NCBI GenBank assembly: GCA_006538405.1
Contig: BJKQ01000002.1
Location: 496,001 to 560,000 of the forward strand
Origin: Hansfordia pulvinata
Taxonomy: Eukaryota > Ascomycota > Sordariomycetes > Xylariales
DNA length: 64,000 nt
Direction: 5' to 3'
Under the pieces are notes generated by a model. The model was not told the origin of the DNA. It searched no databases and saw nothing but the letters and a program-made list of their open reading frames with translations. Shown piece by piece: positions 12,597 through 26,000 of the stretch (its first letter is position 1; each line of letters starts with the position of its first letter). Both the position numbers and the translations under genes were made by a program.

Positions 12597-15451
12597 ATGG
12601 CCGACGGCTCCTACGAGCACCTCGCTCAGTCCCAAGACTCGGTTCGCCTTTCGGTGCCCTCTTCCCCGGTCCATGCGCGCCGCCATTCCCGCAGAAGCCG
12701 GAGACCATCGACCGCCGGTGACCCCCCGGACGAGACCACCGCCCTACTCCGCAACAGCCGCTCGAAGCGCCTCCAAACCCCCCACGACACCCCCCGGGGC
12801 TTTCTCTCGCGCAACCACAGCTACCATGGTAAGTTCTTCACGAGCTGACTAGTGCACGGCAAGTCTTAACTGGCCACTGTAAGCTGACTGCCCTCATCAA
12901 CAGCCGTAGACCAGAGTATACCCGACAGCAACAACCGGAATCACCACCGCAACCCGTCATGGAGCTCTCGCCTCATCCACGCCCTTTCCGACCGCCAGGA
13001 TGGCTCCGACCTTAAGGGTGTCGACGCTGCCGACGATCGCATGTGGTACGACCAGTTCACCTCGACCGACTGGGTTCGCGACAGCATAGCCGACGCCCAC
13101 CGCGTCAAGGCCCTCCGTGGCCGCAAGGACTTCTGGGGCAGGATGTACGTCTTGTTTGATGGTGCGCAGGGCTGGATCCTGAGTGCGCTGGTCGGTGTCT
13201 TGGTGGCCATTGTTGCCTACTGCGTCGATGTCGCCGAAACTACAATTTTCGATTACAAGGACGGTTACTGTTCGCGGGGCTGGTGGATCCGCGAAAAGGT
13301 ATGTCGTGATGGGGCTTTCTCCAACCTCCATCGTCAAGGAATCGAAACTAACTTTGGGATTACAGCATTGCTGCCCCCACGGCCCGTGTACTGACTGGCG
13401 CTCTTGGTCCGAGATCCTCAGTGACCAAGGTCTGGACGACCTGTGGACCGACTTTGGCATCTATCTAGTTGCTGTCCTGACACTAGCCGTCATTGCCTGC
13501 CTCATGACCTTGACAACTAAGACAGTCGTTCCTTCTTCATTCCGCATGTCTACCTTGGACGAGAATCTTGGCGCCGATCGCGCTCATCGCGCCGGCGAGA
13601 CGGATCACGAGGACGAAGACTTAAGCCCAAGGCAACAGCCAGCGAGGCCCACCGCCGGCGCCGACATGGTATACTACTCTGCCGCCGGCAGTGGCGTTGC
13701 AGAGGTGCGCGTCATCCTCAGTGGCTTTGTGCTACATCGATTTCTGGGCCTGAAAACCCTCATCATCAAGTCCCTGGGCCTGATCTTGAGTGTTGCTTCC
13801 GGCTTGAGCCTGGGCAAGGAGGGCCCCTTTGTGCACATCGCGACGTGCATAGGCAATATTTGCTGCCGTCTCTTCGCCAAATACGATCGCAACGATGGCA
13901 AGCGACGTGAGGTCCTGTCCGCGGCCGCGGCCGCAGGCGTTGTGGTGGCTTTTGGTGCGCCCCTGGGCGGCGTTCTCTTCGGACTCGAGGAAGTCGCCTA
14001 TTTCTTCCCAGCCAAGACGCTGTTCCGCACATTCTTCTGCTGCATCGTTGCCGCCCTATCGCTCAAGTTCCTCAACCCATACGGCACCAACAAGATCGTC
14101 ATGTTTGAAGTTCGCTACAAGCTTGACTGGAGTTATTTCGAATTGGTAGGCTTCATTCTCGTTGGCATCTTGGGTGGCGCAGCCGGAGCCGTTTTCATCA
14201 AAGCCTCGAGAGGCTGGGCCAAGACGTTCCGCAGGACCAGCATCATCAAGAACCACCCCGTCTTCGAGGTTGTTCTTGTTGCGCTGGTGACGGGCTTAGT
14301 TGGGTACTGGAATACTCTCACGAAGCTTCCTGTCGCCAAGCTGCTGCTGAACCTGGCAGCGCCGTGCGACGAAGAGACTCGCGACGAAGGGCTGGGTCTG
14401 TGCCCCGAATCCGTTGATGACATACCTGCCATAATCCGCACTCTCTTCAGCGCGTTTCTCGTCAAAGGATTTCTGACAATTATCACATTCGGCATCAAGC
14501 TGCCCGCGGGCATCTATGTGCCTTCCATGGTAGTTGGGGTCTGATGGGTCGCATCGTCGGCCACGCAGTCCAGTGGATTGTGCTCAAGACGCCCAACTGG
14601 TGGATATGGGGCGGATGTGCTCTCGTGCAGGACTCAACTTGCGTCCAGCCCGGCGTGTATGGGCTGATAGCCGCTGGTGCTACCATGTGTGGCGTCACTC
14701 GCCTGTCGCTCACTTTGGCTGTCATTCTGTTCGAACTGACAGGCAGCCTGGACTATGTCCTGCCCTTCTCCCTCGGTATTCTGGTGGCCAAATGGACAGC
14801 TGACGCGCTGGAACCCTTGAGCGTCTACGATCTGTTGACCAACATGAACGACTATCCATTCCTCGACAACAAGCACAAGCCTGTCTTCACCTCAGATCTG
14901 GCTGAGATTGTGCCTCGCGTCCGGCACGAACGACTGATTGACATTACCTACTCGCCCTTGGTGCCAGCAGTCAGCCTGCGGGCCAAGCTGGATCTGCTCC
15001 ACGCTGGCGGCGAGCTCGACGGCGGACTCCCGATTGTCCGAGACGGCATTCTCGTTGGACTGATCCCGGCCCCGGATCTGGAATACGCCCTTGATAAGCT
15101 CAAGGACGAAGGTTCCGCCATGTGCCTCATGGCCGATGTCCCGAGTATTGACGATGACGACGATGGCGAAGACGACCCGACCATTTTGACCTCAGTGATC
15201 GATCCTGCCCCCATGGCCCTCGATATCAGGTCCCCTATGGATCTCGTGTATGAGTGTTTCGTCAAGCTTGGGCTACGCTATGTTTGCGTCTTGAAGGATG
15301 GTCGTTTTGCCGGCATGGTAAGTCTGCGAAAATCCGCTTTCGCCTCCGCCTTGATCGCCTCTTCTCCGATGACTGACTTTTCATACAGTGCCACAAGAAG
15401 CGTTTTGTCAAGTACATGCGAGAACTCGAGGAGGAACAGGGCATGCATTAG
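12597..15451 (+). CDS. CLC-family chloride channel / Cl-/H+ antiporter with CBS domains (one frameshift)
   Basis: Voltage-gated chloride transporter of the fungal Gef1/ClC-3 type, expected in Golgi, vacuole or endosome membranes. Exons are 12597-12828, 12904-13298, 13366-15317 and 15389-15451; introns are 75, 67 and 71 nt and all GT-AG. The product is about 880 residues. Selectivity motifs are in order: GSGVAE (about 316), GKEGPFVH with the gating Glu (about 358), GAPLGGVLFGLEEV, and GIYVPS (about 590). The Glu in GLEEV matches the internal proton glutamate of antiporters, so exchange is more likely than pure channel activity. Two CBS domains follow, near residues 740 and 832. The frame breaks in the G run at 14536-14539. 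One extra G restores the expected continuation from MVVGG to LMGRIVGH, so an assembly error is likely. The N-terminus is Ser/Arg-rich and cytosolic. Confidence 0.92.
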
Positions 15452-17116
15452 TACGGTAGCATTGCATGATTGGTACACATTTTTACCACGCTGGCGCCTT
15501 TTCAGCCGACTTTCGGCTTGGCTCTGCATCTGCATTTCAGTGGCGTTTTTTATTCGAAGGTTGATATTCTCTTTGTTTGCTTTGGGACCTATCTGCCTTG
15601 TATATAGTAAAGGTTCTACCAGGCTCGGGCGGATTTTCGAGGACCGCTCGGGTGTAGATGGCGGACGATCGCCTTGTCGCTGGGGCGCATATCTTTTCGG
15701 CTCCCAGCTCATGCATTCATACACACATAGCATAGCGGTAGAATCGATCAGTACATACCTCACTTCCGGATTCGCATTGTTTCTACAGATGACCACTTGG
15801 CAGTAGACCTCGTTTGAACCGTAGAGATGGCGTTGCGCACTTCAAGGAACAACCCTGTGTGTTCGGGGCCTCGTGTCATCGATACCCCGGACGCGAAAAG
15901 TATTAACTGCGGTTTTTGAATGCCCACGTATCTAAACATTCCCCTGCCGTGCTCGCGCTCGTGTCAAGATGAGACTGGCCGCGCAATAGACACGTCTATA
16001 GATGGAGGAGAAGAGGTTTTTGAACCCGCTTCCATGCATTGAGCACGTCGTCCTCATTCCCCTGCGCGAGACTGGTAGAGGTGCACGGGGTAGACGTGTT
16101 GCAGAGGGAGGGCTGAATATCGCCGCGTCAAAGGGGGAGTCGAGACGGAGGCAAGAAAGATAAAAAAGGGTTTCGCGATACCTCTTCCTCGCCCTTTCCC
16201 TCAACACTTCAAAGAGAACAGCCAGACTATACGCGCGGCTGGTGTGCGCGTGTGCGTGTGTGTGCTGCCTTTTCAAGCGTGACGTCTGTCGGTGCCGGAG
16301 AGCTGAAAACTCTCCCGTGGACGCATGCTAGAGAATCGTGGGGAGCAGGGTTGAGATGCCGAAGTTGAAGAACAAAAAATAAAAGCAAGCCTACCGCTGG
16401 GGGCCCATCAGGACGCGCGGAGGCATCGAGCGTTTCGGGAGACGGGGGCGAAATTTTCCGCCCGCGAGGACCCTTGGGAAACCCAACCCTTGGAAGCTAT
16501 CTTCGGCGGTGGGAGCAGCCAGCCCCAGGGGATCGTCCGTTCGTTCGCCCCTGTTGCCGACGGCGCCGGGCCTGGTAGACCGAACGGAAAGAACATGGGT
16601 AGGTAGGTAGGTAGTGGTGGGCAAAACAAAGAGACCAAGGCGATCGGCGGACCGGCGCTCAAGCAAATTGCCCTCGCGGCTTTCTTGCTTCTTTTTTTGC
16701 CATGGGTTGCGGCGGGTACACACGGTGCCTAGGTGAGCCATTAGCAGGGCGAGGATGGGGGTGAGGCGACGCGTTGCGGCGTTGGATGGTGCGGCTGCAG
16801 GTGGCGAGGCTGTGAAAGACGGTGAGGTGAGGCGAGGTGAGGCGAGGCTAGGGCTACAGGCGTTGTGCCTTTTGGGGGGGGAGGGGGTTCGGCTGCGAGC
16901 CAGCCTCGTGGTATCGACGGGGGTGGGGGTGGCTTGCTCAGTTTGATCCTTTGTTTCTTTTCGTGGTGTCACCAGTCTGTCAGGTCAGCTGCCAGACAGA
17001 ACAGAGGACAGTGCGCGCGGGCCAACCGACCCCAGACAGACAGACAGCGAAGAGGGGAAGGCAAAGGGAAAGACTAGTCGTGGCGACGGCGGCGAAGAGA
17101 AAGCAAGCATGAAGGT

Positions 17117-17131
17117 GGGGGGGGGGGGGGG
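17117..17131. repeat. Homopolymer G tract
   Basis: Fifteen consecutive G on the plus strand. Its length is likely uncertain in the assembly. Confidence 0.85.
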
Positions 17132-17280
17132 AGGAGGCGAGAGGGTCCGGAGGTGTGGAACAGGCAGACAAGCCGCCAGGTGGGAGACAGGCCGGCTTGC
17201 ACGGGCGACGAGAAGTTGCAAGATGGCAAACCCGCATGCCGTTCTGATGGGCGAGTCTCCAGGCAGTGCGGATTCAAACA

Positions 17281-17303
17281 GAGAGAGAGAGAGAGAGAGA
17301 GAG
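17281..17303. repeat. (GA)n microsatellite
   Basis: About eleven GA dinucleotides in the gene-poor interval. Confidence 0.9.
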
Positions 17304-19421
17304 GAAGAGATGGGGGAAAGGCGGGGAAAGAAGAGGCAAATACTCTCGGTCTGCTTGCTCTTGTCGGGTTTTCCATCTCGGTATCCCAATCCCACCGACC
17401 TGCCTCCCTGACGTTACCAGTCTGCCCGCCCGCCTGCGCATTGCGATGTGCTAGCTTTCTCCGCCCCAGCCCCGTCATCTTGTCCTCTGTCCTGTCGCGC
17501 CCCGGCATCCACACTGCCCCTCGGATTGGGGCGGGCGAGGAGGCGAAGAAGGAGAAAAAAAAAAGCCCAGGTGGAGGGCGGCCGCGGAAAAAAGCTCCCA
17601 CCGAGCGGGGGGGAGGGTTTCCTTCGGTGGACCCAGGCGGCCCTTCGCCGACCGACAGATAAGGTTGATCTCCCCAGCGGGCTACTGGAGGTAACAAGCT
17701 ACTCTGCTGTCCGGAGCCGTCTGGTTGTCGCCCCTCATGAGGCGATATCCATGCGTGGGGCGGCTGCAAAGCAGGCTGCGGAGGAGGGTGCTCGGTGGAC
17801 GGCGGGGAAGTTCGAGGGAGAAGGAGGGAGAGCCCGCCCTGCCATGCAAGTGCCGGGGCTTTGTCGTTTCTCCTGCTTTTGCACGAAATCGATCGCGAGG
17901 GGAGAAAAGAAAGGGGTGCTGAGCACCGTGTCATGTTGGCCCGGCGGGAAATTACGAGACCGAGCGAGAAGGGCCAGTCGTACGCGCCGCGCGAGCGCAG
18001 AGCTGGGCCCCCGGGGAGGCGTAGGGCTGGGGTATTGCGCGGGCACCAGCGATGATAAGGTAGAGTAATGGGAAACACCCAGAGGCCAGGGCAAGTGGTG
18101 GCGAGGGGCGAATGCACATGGGACGAGGTCGGCGGCGGCGACGACTTGGGCCGACAGAGTCGGAGGAGAAGCAAGGGGGGGAGGCAGGCCCCTCTCGGCT
18201 CGCCGAGTTCAGCTGCCTTACAAACGAGATTGCGTGATAGCCTCAACCCTTTCATCTACCGCCGCCGGCGCTGCGGGGCCGGCCTCCCAATGCGGGATGA
18301 CGTCCGGATGTCGGTGTCGGGCACATGCTCGCTCATGTCTATTTAGCGGGACTCGAGGCCGCGCTGTGCTGCCTGAGTGGCAAAGTGCCCATGCAGACCC
18401 TGCTCTCGGTGACGGGCAACGGCAGGACACAGCTACGGTGCACAATGTCCATGCGCGTGCACGTAATGGCCGTATGGGCTTTGGTACGAATGGATCATGA
18501 TTATACTCAATTCGACGTCTCTCGTAGAACGAACCAATGGGGGGTATCAAGCTAAGGTAAACATGAAAAGGACCGCACAACCAGCGGTGCTTCCGAAACC
18601 GAATCGCTATGCTCCAGTGCGCCGTGAAATGACTTTTCGTTTCCATCGTAAGCCCCGTGCTCCCCTTTCCTGGTTATTAAATGCCCGAGTGCGGGCGTGA
18701 TATCGGTGCAGCCGAGGCAGATGCCCACCTTGTCGTACAATACAATGCAATGAGGGAGGGGTGTGGTAATGCTCTTGGCCCAATGTGTCAATGGCAGATG
18801 ACGACTGTGGCGTCGATAAGGGCGGGTCTCGCCCTGCCCGCCAGCGACACCATGTTCCGAGCGACAGCGCGAATGCGGCCCAGCGCCGCACGGAACGGTG
18901 TCATTTTTGAATCCTCAGCGACGTGAAGGGGCTGAGTTTCCTAAGCAATGAAATCCAACAGGGGAAATGTCAGGGTCTGCTGAGGCGGCCTGTTGTGGAA
19001 GGGGAGGCCCCGCTTCGACCCTGCGCGCCGGGGTGGCCAGCCGGCGCCCCGATCGCCGCTGGTCTGGAAGGATTGCGACCATGCGAAAAAAGTCGGGGAT
19101 CTCGCAGACTGTGTTGAGGCGACTGTGCGCTGATCATTCAACGGGTTGGGTAGGGCGTGGCGTCGTTGTGGCGTGGTAATGGCTCGTCGGGTCCCGTCAG
19201 GCCTCGAACGAATTGAGCGTCGGCTGCGTTGCTGATGCGCCACGACAACTCAGGTGAGCGAGGCGCCAAGTCGGCCGGTCCTGACCTAGACGTCGGATTC
19301 GACGCGTGACAGTAGCGGCCTGGTGCGGGGTTGGGCACATTGCCTCCAACATGCAAGCAGTCTGGCTTTGGGGCCGAGATGTGATTGATGATTGATGATG
19401 AGCCAAGCCGGCTGGCGGCAA

Positions 19422-20540
19422 TCAGACAGGGCTCCCAATCTTGTACATGAACCAGCCGGACTGGGGCTGGATTGTGTCGTGAACGACGCGGCCCGGGCTT
19501 TCGCGGCCGCTCGTTGCCATCAGTGCTGGCGATTTCGATGTCTTCATAGCCATGGACCCGGCAACCATCTCGGTGTTGATAGGCCGGCCTTCGTCGTAGA
19601 GCGTAACAGGGACTTTGGTGAAGCCGATGGGCAGCTGGCTCCGGGTCAAGCGGACAGGAGAGGTGCTGCTCGAGGGGTGCAGGCATCGGCCCAGCTCGTC
19701 CCAGAAGCAGAAGGCGGTGATCCAGCCAGAGTAGGTGGTGCTGCCGCTGCCGTTGGGGACGTGCTCGTCGCAGATGCCTTGCCAGAAACGCAGGGTGCTG
19801 GGGCTGGCGGGCTCGCGGAAGGTCTGGACAAAGCCGTCGAGGACAGGCCGCAGCAGCTGGAGCCAGCGCGCGGGCTCCTTGCCAAAGGTGACCAGACGCT
19901 CAGCGCGCTGGCGAATGCGGACCCAGTCGGCCTCGTTGCCCTCAAGGGTGACCTGCGGGATGCCGCAGCGGGTGCCCCAGCTGTAGGTAAAGTACTTTTG
20001 CATGGTGCCCATGAAGATGATGCTGGCAACGGCCTGGTCGACCTTTGTGCTGGTTGTGTAAGCAGGCATGATCCAGTCGCGCAGACCCTCATCCTTGATG
20101 TTGGCCTGCATCATCTTGCCCATCATGAAAGCCATCTTGCCGTGGTCGATGCCCTTGAGGTTGACCTCGATGTGGAGATCGGCTTCGGCGTCCGGGTTCA
20201 TGAAGCCTGCCCGCAGGTCGGCGGCGTGGGCGTTGATGTAGGCGCCGAGCTGGGTGAGAATCGCGAACCAGATGTCGTCGGGGCGCAGGACGAGGCAGTG
20301 GTGCTCGTTGTAGGCCTCCATGGCGGCGTGCACGAAGCCGTTCTTGGTGGCGTAGACGCGGTCATCACGCTGCAGGCCGGAGAAGGAGCTCTGCAGCAGC
20401 TGCTTGCCAGCAAGGCCCCGCTCGTTGGAGTCGTCGGTCAGGGAGCTGGCGAGCAGGGCCTCGGCGGACGAGGCGTGGCGGAACTTGCGGCCCATCCACG
20501 GTCGGGGCGCGTGGGCCGCGGGGTTGACGGTGACGGGCAT
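19422..20540 (-). CDS. DUF4419 family protein
   Basis: Intronless gene of 372 codons with a clean ATG at 20540 (MPVTVNPAAHAPRPWMG). Family-typical stretches are NGFVHAAMEAYNEHHCLVLRPDDIWFAIL in the first third (read as consecutive parts NGFVHAAMEAY and NEHHCLVLRPDDIWFAI), then QLGAYINAHAADLR, then WGTRCGIPQVTLEG in the middle. A Trp- and Gly-rich C-terminal region includes YSGWITAFCFWDE. DUF4419 proteins occur widely in ascomycetes and basidiomycetes; no biochemical activity is established to my knowledge. There is no signal peptide or membrane segment, so the protein is probably cytosolic. It stands alone in a gene-poor region. Confidence 0.85.
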   Translation of the reverse strand: MPVTVNPAAHAPRPWMGRKFRHASSAEALLASSLTDDSNERGLAGKQLLQSSFSGLQRDDRVYATKNGFVHAAMEAYNEHHCLVLRPDDIWFAILTQLGAYINAHAADLRAGFMNPDAEADLHIEVNLKGIDHGKMAFMMGKMMQANIKDEGLRDWIMPAYTTSTKVDQAVASIIFMGTMQKYFTYSWGTRCGIPQVTLEGNEADWVRIRQRAERLVTFGKEPARWLQLLRPVLDGFVQTFREPASPSTLRFWQGICDEHVPNGSGSTTYSGWITAFCFWDELGRCLHPSSSTSPVRLTRSQLPIGFTKVPVTLYDEGRPINTEMVAGSMAMKTSKSPALMATSGRESPGRVVHDTIQPQSGWFMYKIGSPV

Positions 20541-22241
20541 ATCGACGTCGGCGTTGTAGGTTCTGGGCGTGGTTTGCCGGTATGGAAATCCTGCTCCTCA
20601 GATCGGAGTCCGGGTGGCTGAGCTGGACCTGTGGTGACCGGGCTGACAAGACCTTGAGAGGTCGAGGTCGAGGTCGGGGTCGGGGTCAGGTCAGATCAGG
20701 CCGTGTTCATATAGCAATGGACAGTCGGGTCAGAGAGGGCCGTAGACACGGTCATGTTCTGGGGTGAGGCTGCGGTCATGTATGGCGAGAGGCGAGATGG
20801 ACGAGGCAAAGGCGAGGGCGGGACAGGGGCGGCTGCATGTACATATGTATGTAGGAGCAGCATCGGGACTGGCTGTGAGGGTAGGCAAGGTAGTAGGTAG
20901 GTCAAGGGACTGATTCCATGGATGCCGTCAGGCGGAGTGATACAGCGGCAGAGGCAGCCTGACTGGAGGAGGTGGTGTGCTCTACTCTGCGCCTGCGCCC
21001 TGGACCGACGGGGCAGCCGGCCGGTGACCCGACGCGGGAGTACAGGACGGAGTACATCAGAAGCAATACCGAAGCCCTCGAATCCGTCCCGCCGCCTGCG
21101 TGCGGATCTCCCAAGGGCGCAGGTACCTGGAGGATGTACTCGTATCCATCTGTCCCTCCCGTCTCCGCCTTCACGAGTAAGGTAAGGTACGACCTTACGT
21201 ACTCGAAGCTGGAGGGCGGCTTGGGGGGTTGTGCCTGCCTGTGCGATTGTCTGCCATTGGATTCATGTGCATGTACCCTGACCTGCGCATGATGGTGCAG
21301 GTACCGGTGAGCTGGGTCATCATGGGTACACCCAGGCGGCAATGCGCCGCTCCGGTACCCTCTTCGTTCGTACCGCCGGAAGAGGCAACCGCCAGACGAC
21401 TTGCTGTGCTCGACTGGGACTGGAGAGTATGGTGTGATCCGCCTTCCGCAAGTGAGCAGCGGCGGCGAGACGCTTCTAGTCCCAGAGGGGAGACCGAGAC
21501 TCTTCGGCTGACTTTGCTTCTTCCAGGCGACGCACCAGACAAGCCGCGGATTGGATTCGCCCCCGGAATCTTCACCACCACCACCAGCCAACCTCGCACG
21601 TCTGCTCCGCGGCTGTCGTCGCTCGCCGTTCGGTGAGGAGATCGTCCTCCCCTCTCGCCCGCCCTATTCTGCTTTGGTCCGTGCCCGTGGCGCCCTCGCC
21701 GTCGCCCGCCCTCGCCCTCCGCCTGCTTGGGCCATCGGCTTCTGCTTCCAGCCCACCGCCCACCGCCCACCGCCCACCGCGCTATTCCTGCTTCTCCCTG
21801 TCGTCCACCCCCCCAAATTCCGAATCCCCAGGCCGCCCCCAGCGCCCGGACATGAGGCTGGCCCACGATGCCGGCCCTGTTTTCCTCAATCGGCACCTGC
21901 CACCGCTCGTCAAATCTCGACCTGCCCGCGCGTCGAGCCCAGAGCCTCGACCACTCGACCTTCGGCCCTCCGGCTTCAACGTTACCTCGTAATGCCGCCG
22001 ACCGCCCGGCCGCCCTGGCTGCACGGAACCCGGAACACCACGTCCAGGCCAGCAACGGCACTGCCGAGACTTTGCTGCCAACTACCGTAGCCATTACAGC
22101 CAAATGCACACGACCATGTGGCCGCACCCTCTCACGCCGCAACCTCCCGACCCCAAGCTCGTACCTGATACCCCTGCTGCACCACCGTGGCCTCGACAGG
22201 GCTGGCTGACCGGGGGTCGCAAAGACACATCGTAATCATGG

Positions 22242-22256
22242 AAAAAAAAAAAAAAA
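22242..22256. repeat. Homopolymer A tract
   Basis: Fifteen consecutive A in a gene-free interval. The surrounding sequence gives no sign of a retroelement end, such as a target duplication. Confidence 0.8.
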
Positions 22257-23005
22257 GACCGATCAGCGCCAGGCATGCCTTGCTTCCTCCAGGAGCCAGA
22301 CTGACACCACTGACAGCGTCGACAGCCCAGCCAGACTCCTGACTCGTCCAATGCTGGGTCTCCCGCCTTGGCCTCGCTTGCTACCAAGCCCTTCGAAGCG
22401 CAAACGTCCCGGCAAGGTTTGAATAACCACGCCGTTTAGCGAATGGTGCCGCCGGCGTCACATCAACTCTGCCCTCTGCGCCTTTGTCAACAGACCGAGA
22501 AATGGCCGCCGTCGTCATTGGCACCGTGTTTGATTCCAACTGGCCGGCTGCCGATGGCTGCGCGTACAGTATGCATACGATCACTAGTACGTACGAGTAT
22601 AGCAGCAGTGGCGCGACCCCTCCGCCTCGGACATATATCTAGATATGTCTCCAGATTTCCTCGGTGAGGGCTGACGGTCGCGGTATGCTGTCGGTCCCCA
22701 CCGCAACCTCCCCCTCCCCCCACACGCGCTCTGTCCTGCGCTTCTCGTGCCCTTCCGCGAGTCCCTTTCGGCTGCCGACCAGGCCTGCGCGCACATGGAC
22801 CAGCCGCCTCCCAGGTACGCCAGGGTTCCCACGTTTCGCCCGGCTCCACCCTTGCTTGCTTGATCGAGCTTGAGATTGATAACTCTGACCGAAGCAAGCC
22901 CGCCGTCGCCCCGCGCCCTCCGACAAGCTAAGCATGTCCCGAATCTAAGCGCTCCTCCCGCCGGTGTTCTCTTCTGGATGATTGCGGCCGACCGAGGGCC
23001 GCTTC

Positions 23006-23028
23006 TTTTTTTTTTTTTTTTTTTTTTT
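23006..23028. repeat. Homopolymer T tract
   Basis: Twenty-three consecutive T followed by a CT-rich stretch. It could be a pyrimidine-rich leader of an unrecognised gene or a simple repeat. Confidence 0.8.
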
Positions 23029-26000
23029 GCCCTCTCTCTCTCCTTCCCCGTCTCTTCGTTCGCGCACAGTTGCAGTGTCGTGCCGGAATTGCACGCATCT
23101 CTGGCGGGGCCGACTTTCTAAATATTTCTCACGCCGATCTGCCCGTTGACTATGAATAACGCCATGCACGTACGAGACCGGACTTTCACGATGCTCTGCC
23201 AACGAATCGGGTGGCGAGAAAACTCACAATCGAGTCCATTTCTCCTCGTGGCCCCTCTCGGCACTCGTCAAGGTCCTTGCATGCCCCCCATCCAACCCAG
23301 CCGGCATTGCAACGCTGCTTGCGCATTCGGGCCGGGGCCGTGGACAGTCACCACACCCTGCATACGGTTGTGATGACCTTGAAAATTTTCCGTGACAGGC
23401 GATCGAAGTGCTCATGGGGTCTCCGAGCGGCAGCGCGTCATTTTGCTGTTTGACCTTGAGGATCTGCGCGCACCCAGTCCTTGAATGCATGCTTTGAGGT
23501 GTCTTCTTGCTCTTCCAAACCGGACTACGCATGCCTTGACACTCGTGTCGGGCCCGACTCACCACGCCGCTCACACCCTCGCGTAATTTGTCCGACTAGC
23601 ATCTCGAGACTCTTGATCGTAATCTGCTTGCGGAGAAACATTTAACAGCGGCGTGGGCGCTTCCGCCAACGCTCTGCGCAGGACGGGTTACGAGCAGCGA
23701 CCGGGAAACGAAGAGTGGAGTCGGAGGACACGATTTCGGGGCGGGAGGTGCCGTATACCGGCTCGTAGGAACGGCCCAAGACGACGGTGCCATCATACGC
23801 GAGCAGCCAAGAGGCCATGTGCCCAGGCAACAAACCTGTGCAGCCGGCGGCCGTTGCTCGTCGGTGAGTCGGTGAGCTGCGGAAGCGCGTTACTCTCGTT
23901 TCATGACGCTTATCAGGGTGGCCCCCGATCCTTCGCCCGCCATGCCGCGCTGGTCCGGCTTGGTGACATAGTCCAGCTATTCGCGTAGCAGCACGCCTGG
24001 CTCGACTGTCTGCTGCTGCGGCCTGACATGGTACGACAAGAACCTGGTGCCTAGTGCCCGACAGGTATGCTTACGGTACCTACCTACTTGGCGGATCTCC
24101 GGTGCGTGGCTATCAGGAGTATCCTCCAAGTGAGCCTCAGGAAGCGACCGCATCAGTACATTTCCCATGACCGACAACTCTAGAGTGTCAGCTCACTTGC
24201 TTCGGTGGAGCTGACAGGTAGCGATCCAGGCGCGGGCCAGCCGGCATTTCTCTCGCCAGCGCAGAAGCGGCGCCCCCTTTTCCGGGCATTTATTGCCTCC
24301 GCCCGGCGACTCATTGTAAACAGGTACGCAACACAGGTAGGTCGTGTCCGAAGCAACATCGCGTCCATGTGCTTCCGGGACGCCTGCCTACTCAGGTATG
24401 TAGCCCAGCGGGAAACAGAGGCAGCCCCTTGTGTTAGCCCAAAGCGTCAGGTGTCGAAGCCGCTGGTGGGGTGTAGCTCTTCGTGTTTCTGGTATCTCAT
24501 GCGAAGATAGCCGAATCGGGCCTGTCGGAGAACTGCTTCAGAGCGACGAGTCACTCAGTTTCACCGCACTTCCAAGAGATCTCTTACTGGATACGGTCTA
24601 AACAGCACACTCCAAGTCAACCCGAACTAGGCAGGCAGCTGTCTCTCACCAGGCCAGATCACGCCAACACCACCTCCGCCTTCGCCCATGCCCGCGCCCT
24701 CACCTTTCGCGACCGTCGGTCAGCGGTGAGCAGGTAAAGTGGTACGGTGGTAGTAGGAGCCAAACGCGGTGGCCGAAAGAGGCTCGGTCCCGGCTGGCGA
24801 TCGGTAGTCGCCGGGCCTGCGAAGCGACAGGAGAGAGACGGAGAGGCGGGGACGGCCTGGGGCAGCAGTCTGAGTAACCTCGGGGTCGTCTGTCTGACGT
24901 TACCCTTCGCCCCCCTCGATGACTTGGTTTTCGTCTTCACGTCCTCTCCCTCGCGCCCCTCTTGCTGGAAGGCTTGTCGGGGTCAGTCGCCTCGATCCCC
25001 TCGCCGTTGTTCAGCTCTTGTCTCCACTGGAAGCGAGAAACGGCAACGTCATGCTGCGTCTCGTTCGTTATACCCCGCAGTACGCCCGCAAAGAAGGGGT
25101 AGAAGGAGGGGGGGGGAGAGCGGAAGTCTGTGATATCCTAGCCCCAAAAAGGTGTGAAGATGGATACAATCGTCATCGCTGCTGTCGGTGGTTCGGCGCG
25201 CACGCGACGGCGCCACCTCCCCTGTTGCCGGCTCTTGGGGATCCCACAGGTAAGCAGATGCTCACTAACGGTGCCACCCGTTTCGGGTGGGAAAGCATGG
25301 AGGTTCTTGAGGGCGGGGAAAAGGGAGGGCGGAGAGGGTTGGATCCCTGTCCGGGGCAACCCCCTCCCCCCCCCCCACCCGGGGGTGGCATTCTCCGTCG
25401 GTAAACGGATCGCACAGACATTGCGTGAGAGTACAGGAAACTTCGTGAGCCGGGGCTTCTTGGTGCGGGGAGGGCGAGTGTGCAATGAATTAACAGACAA
25501 ACAAACATATAGAGCGAACAAACCCCTGCCTAACACGCGGCGTTGCTGCTGCCCGGCCCCCTCGTGAGCCGGCCGGACCGAGGTTCCTTCTGCTGCGCAC
25601 CGATGACCCCTAGACCGAATACAGGATGAGCCTGTATACTCGGCTGGACCCTTCCTTTGTGGGCAGCGGTGGGGTGGAGGGGGGCGGAAACTTCAGATGT
25701 GAACCTGGGCCCGGCTTGTCCGGAGGAGAAGAGCAGAGGGAAGGGATGGGGGAGAAGCCGAGATGTCCCTTCCGATCTGACTTGCCCCATAGACTCGGCG
25801 CGATGAGATCTGTGGCTTGGGTGTGTGTGGCTCGGAGACGCCTGGGGTCCTTGTGACTCCCTTTTCTCCTCTTTTTTTTTTTTCTTTTCTACTGTGTTCG
25901 TTGTTGTGTTCCAAAAGTGAGGGATTGGGGATTTTCGGTGGTAGTTTGGAACCCTCTCGGTGAGATGAGCGCGGCTTTTGCTGATTGACCCAGGGACGAC

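Larger units (their letters stand above)
15452..19421. other. Gene-poor 4 kb intergenic region
   Basis: No supported gene. Long minus-strand frames at 17074-18255 and 16391-16972 are low-complexity Pro/Ser/Arg-rich translations without domains. The stretch holds a 15-G run (17117-17131), a GA repeat, and a GTAG repeat near 16590-16612. Confidence 0.5.

Noticed and set aside
17074..18255. 393-codon minus-strand frame in the gene-poor interval
   Set aside because: Pro/Ser/Leu-rich translation over simple repeats and a G run, with no domain or plausible start context.
19392..20621. 409-codon plus-strand frame opposite the DUF4419 gene
   Set aside because: The minus strand has the recognisable family; this is an antisense shadow.
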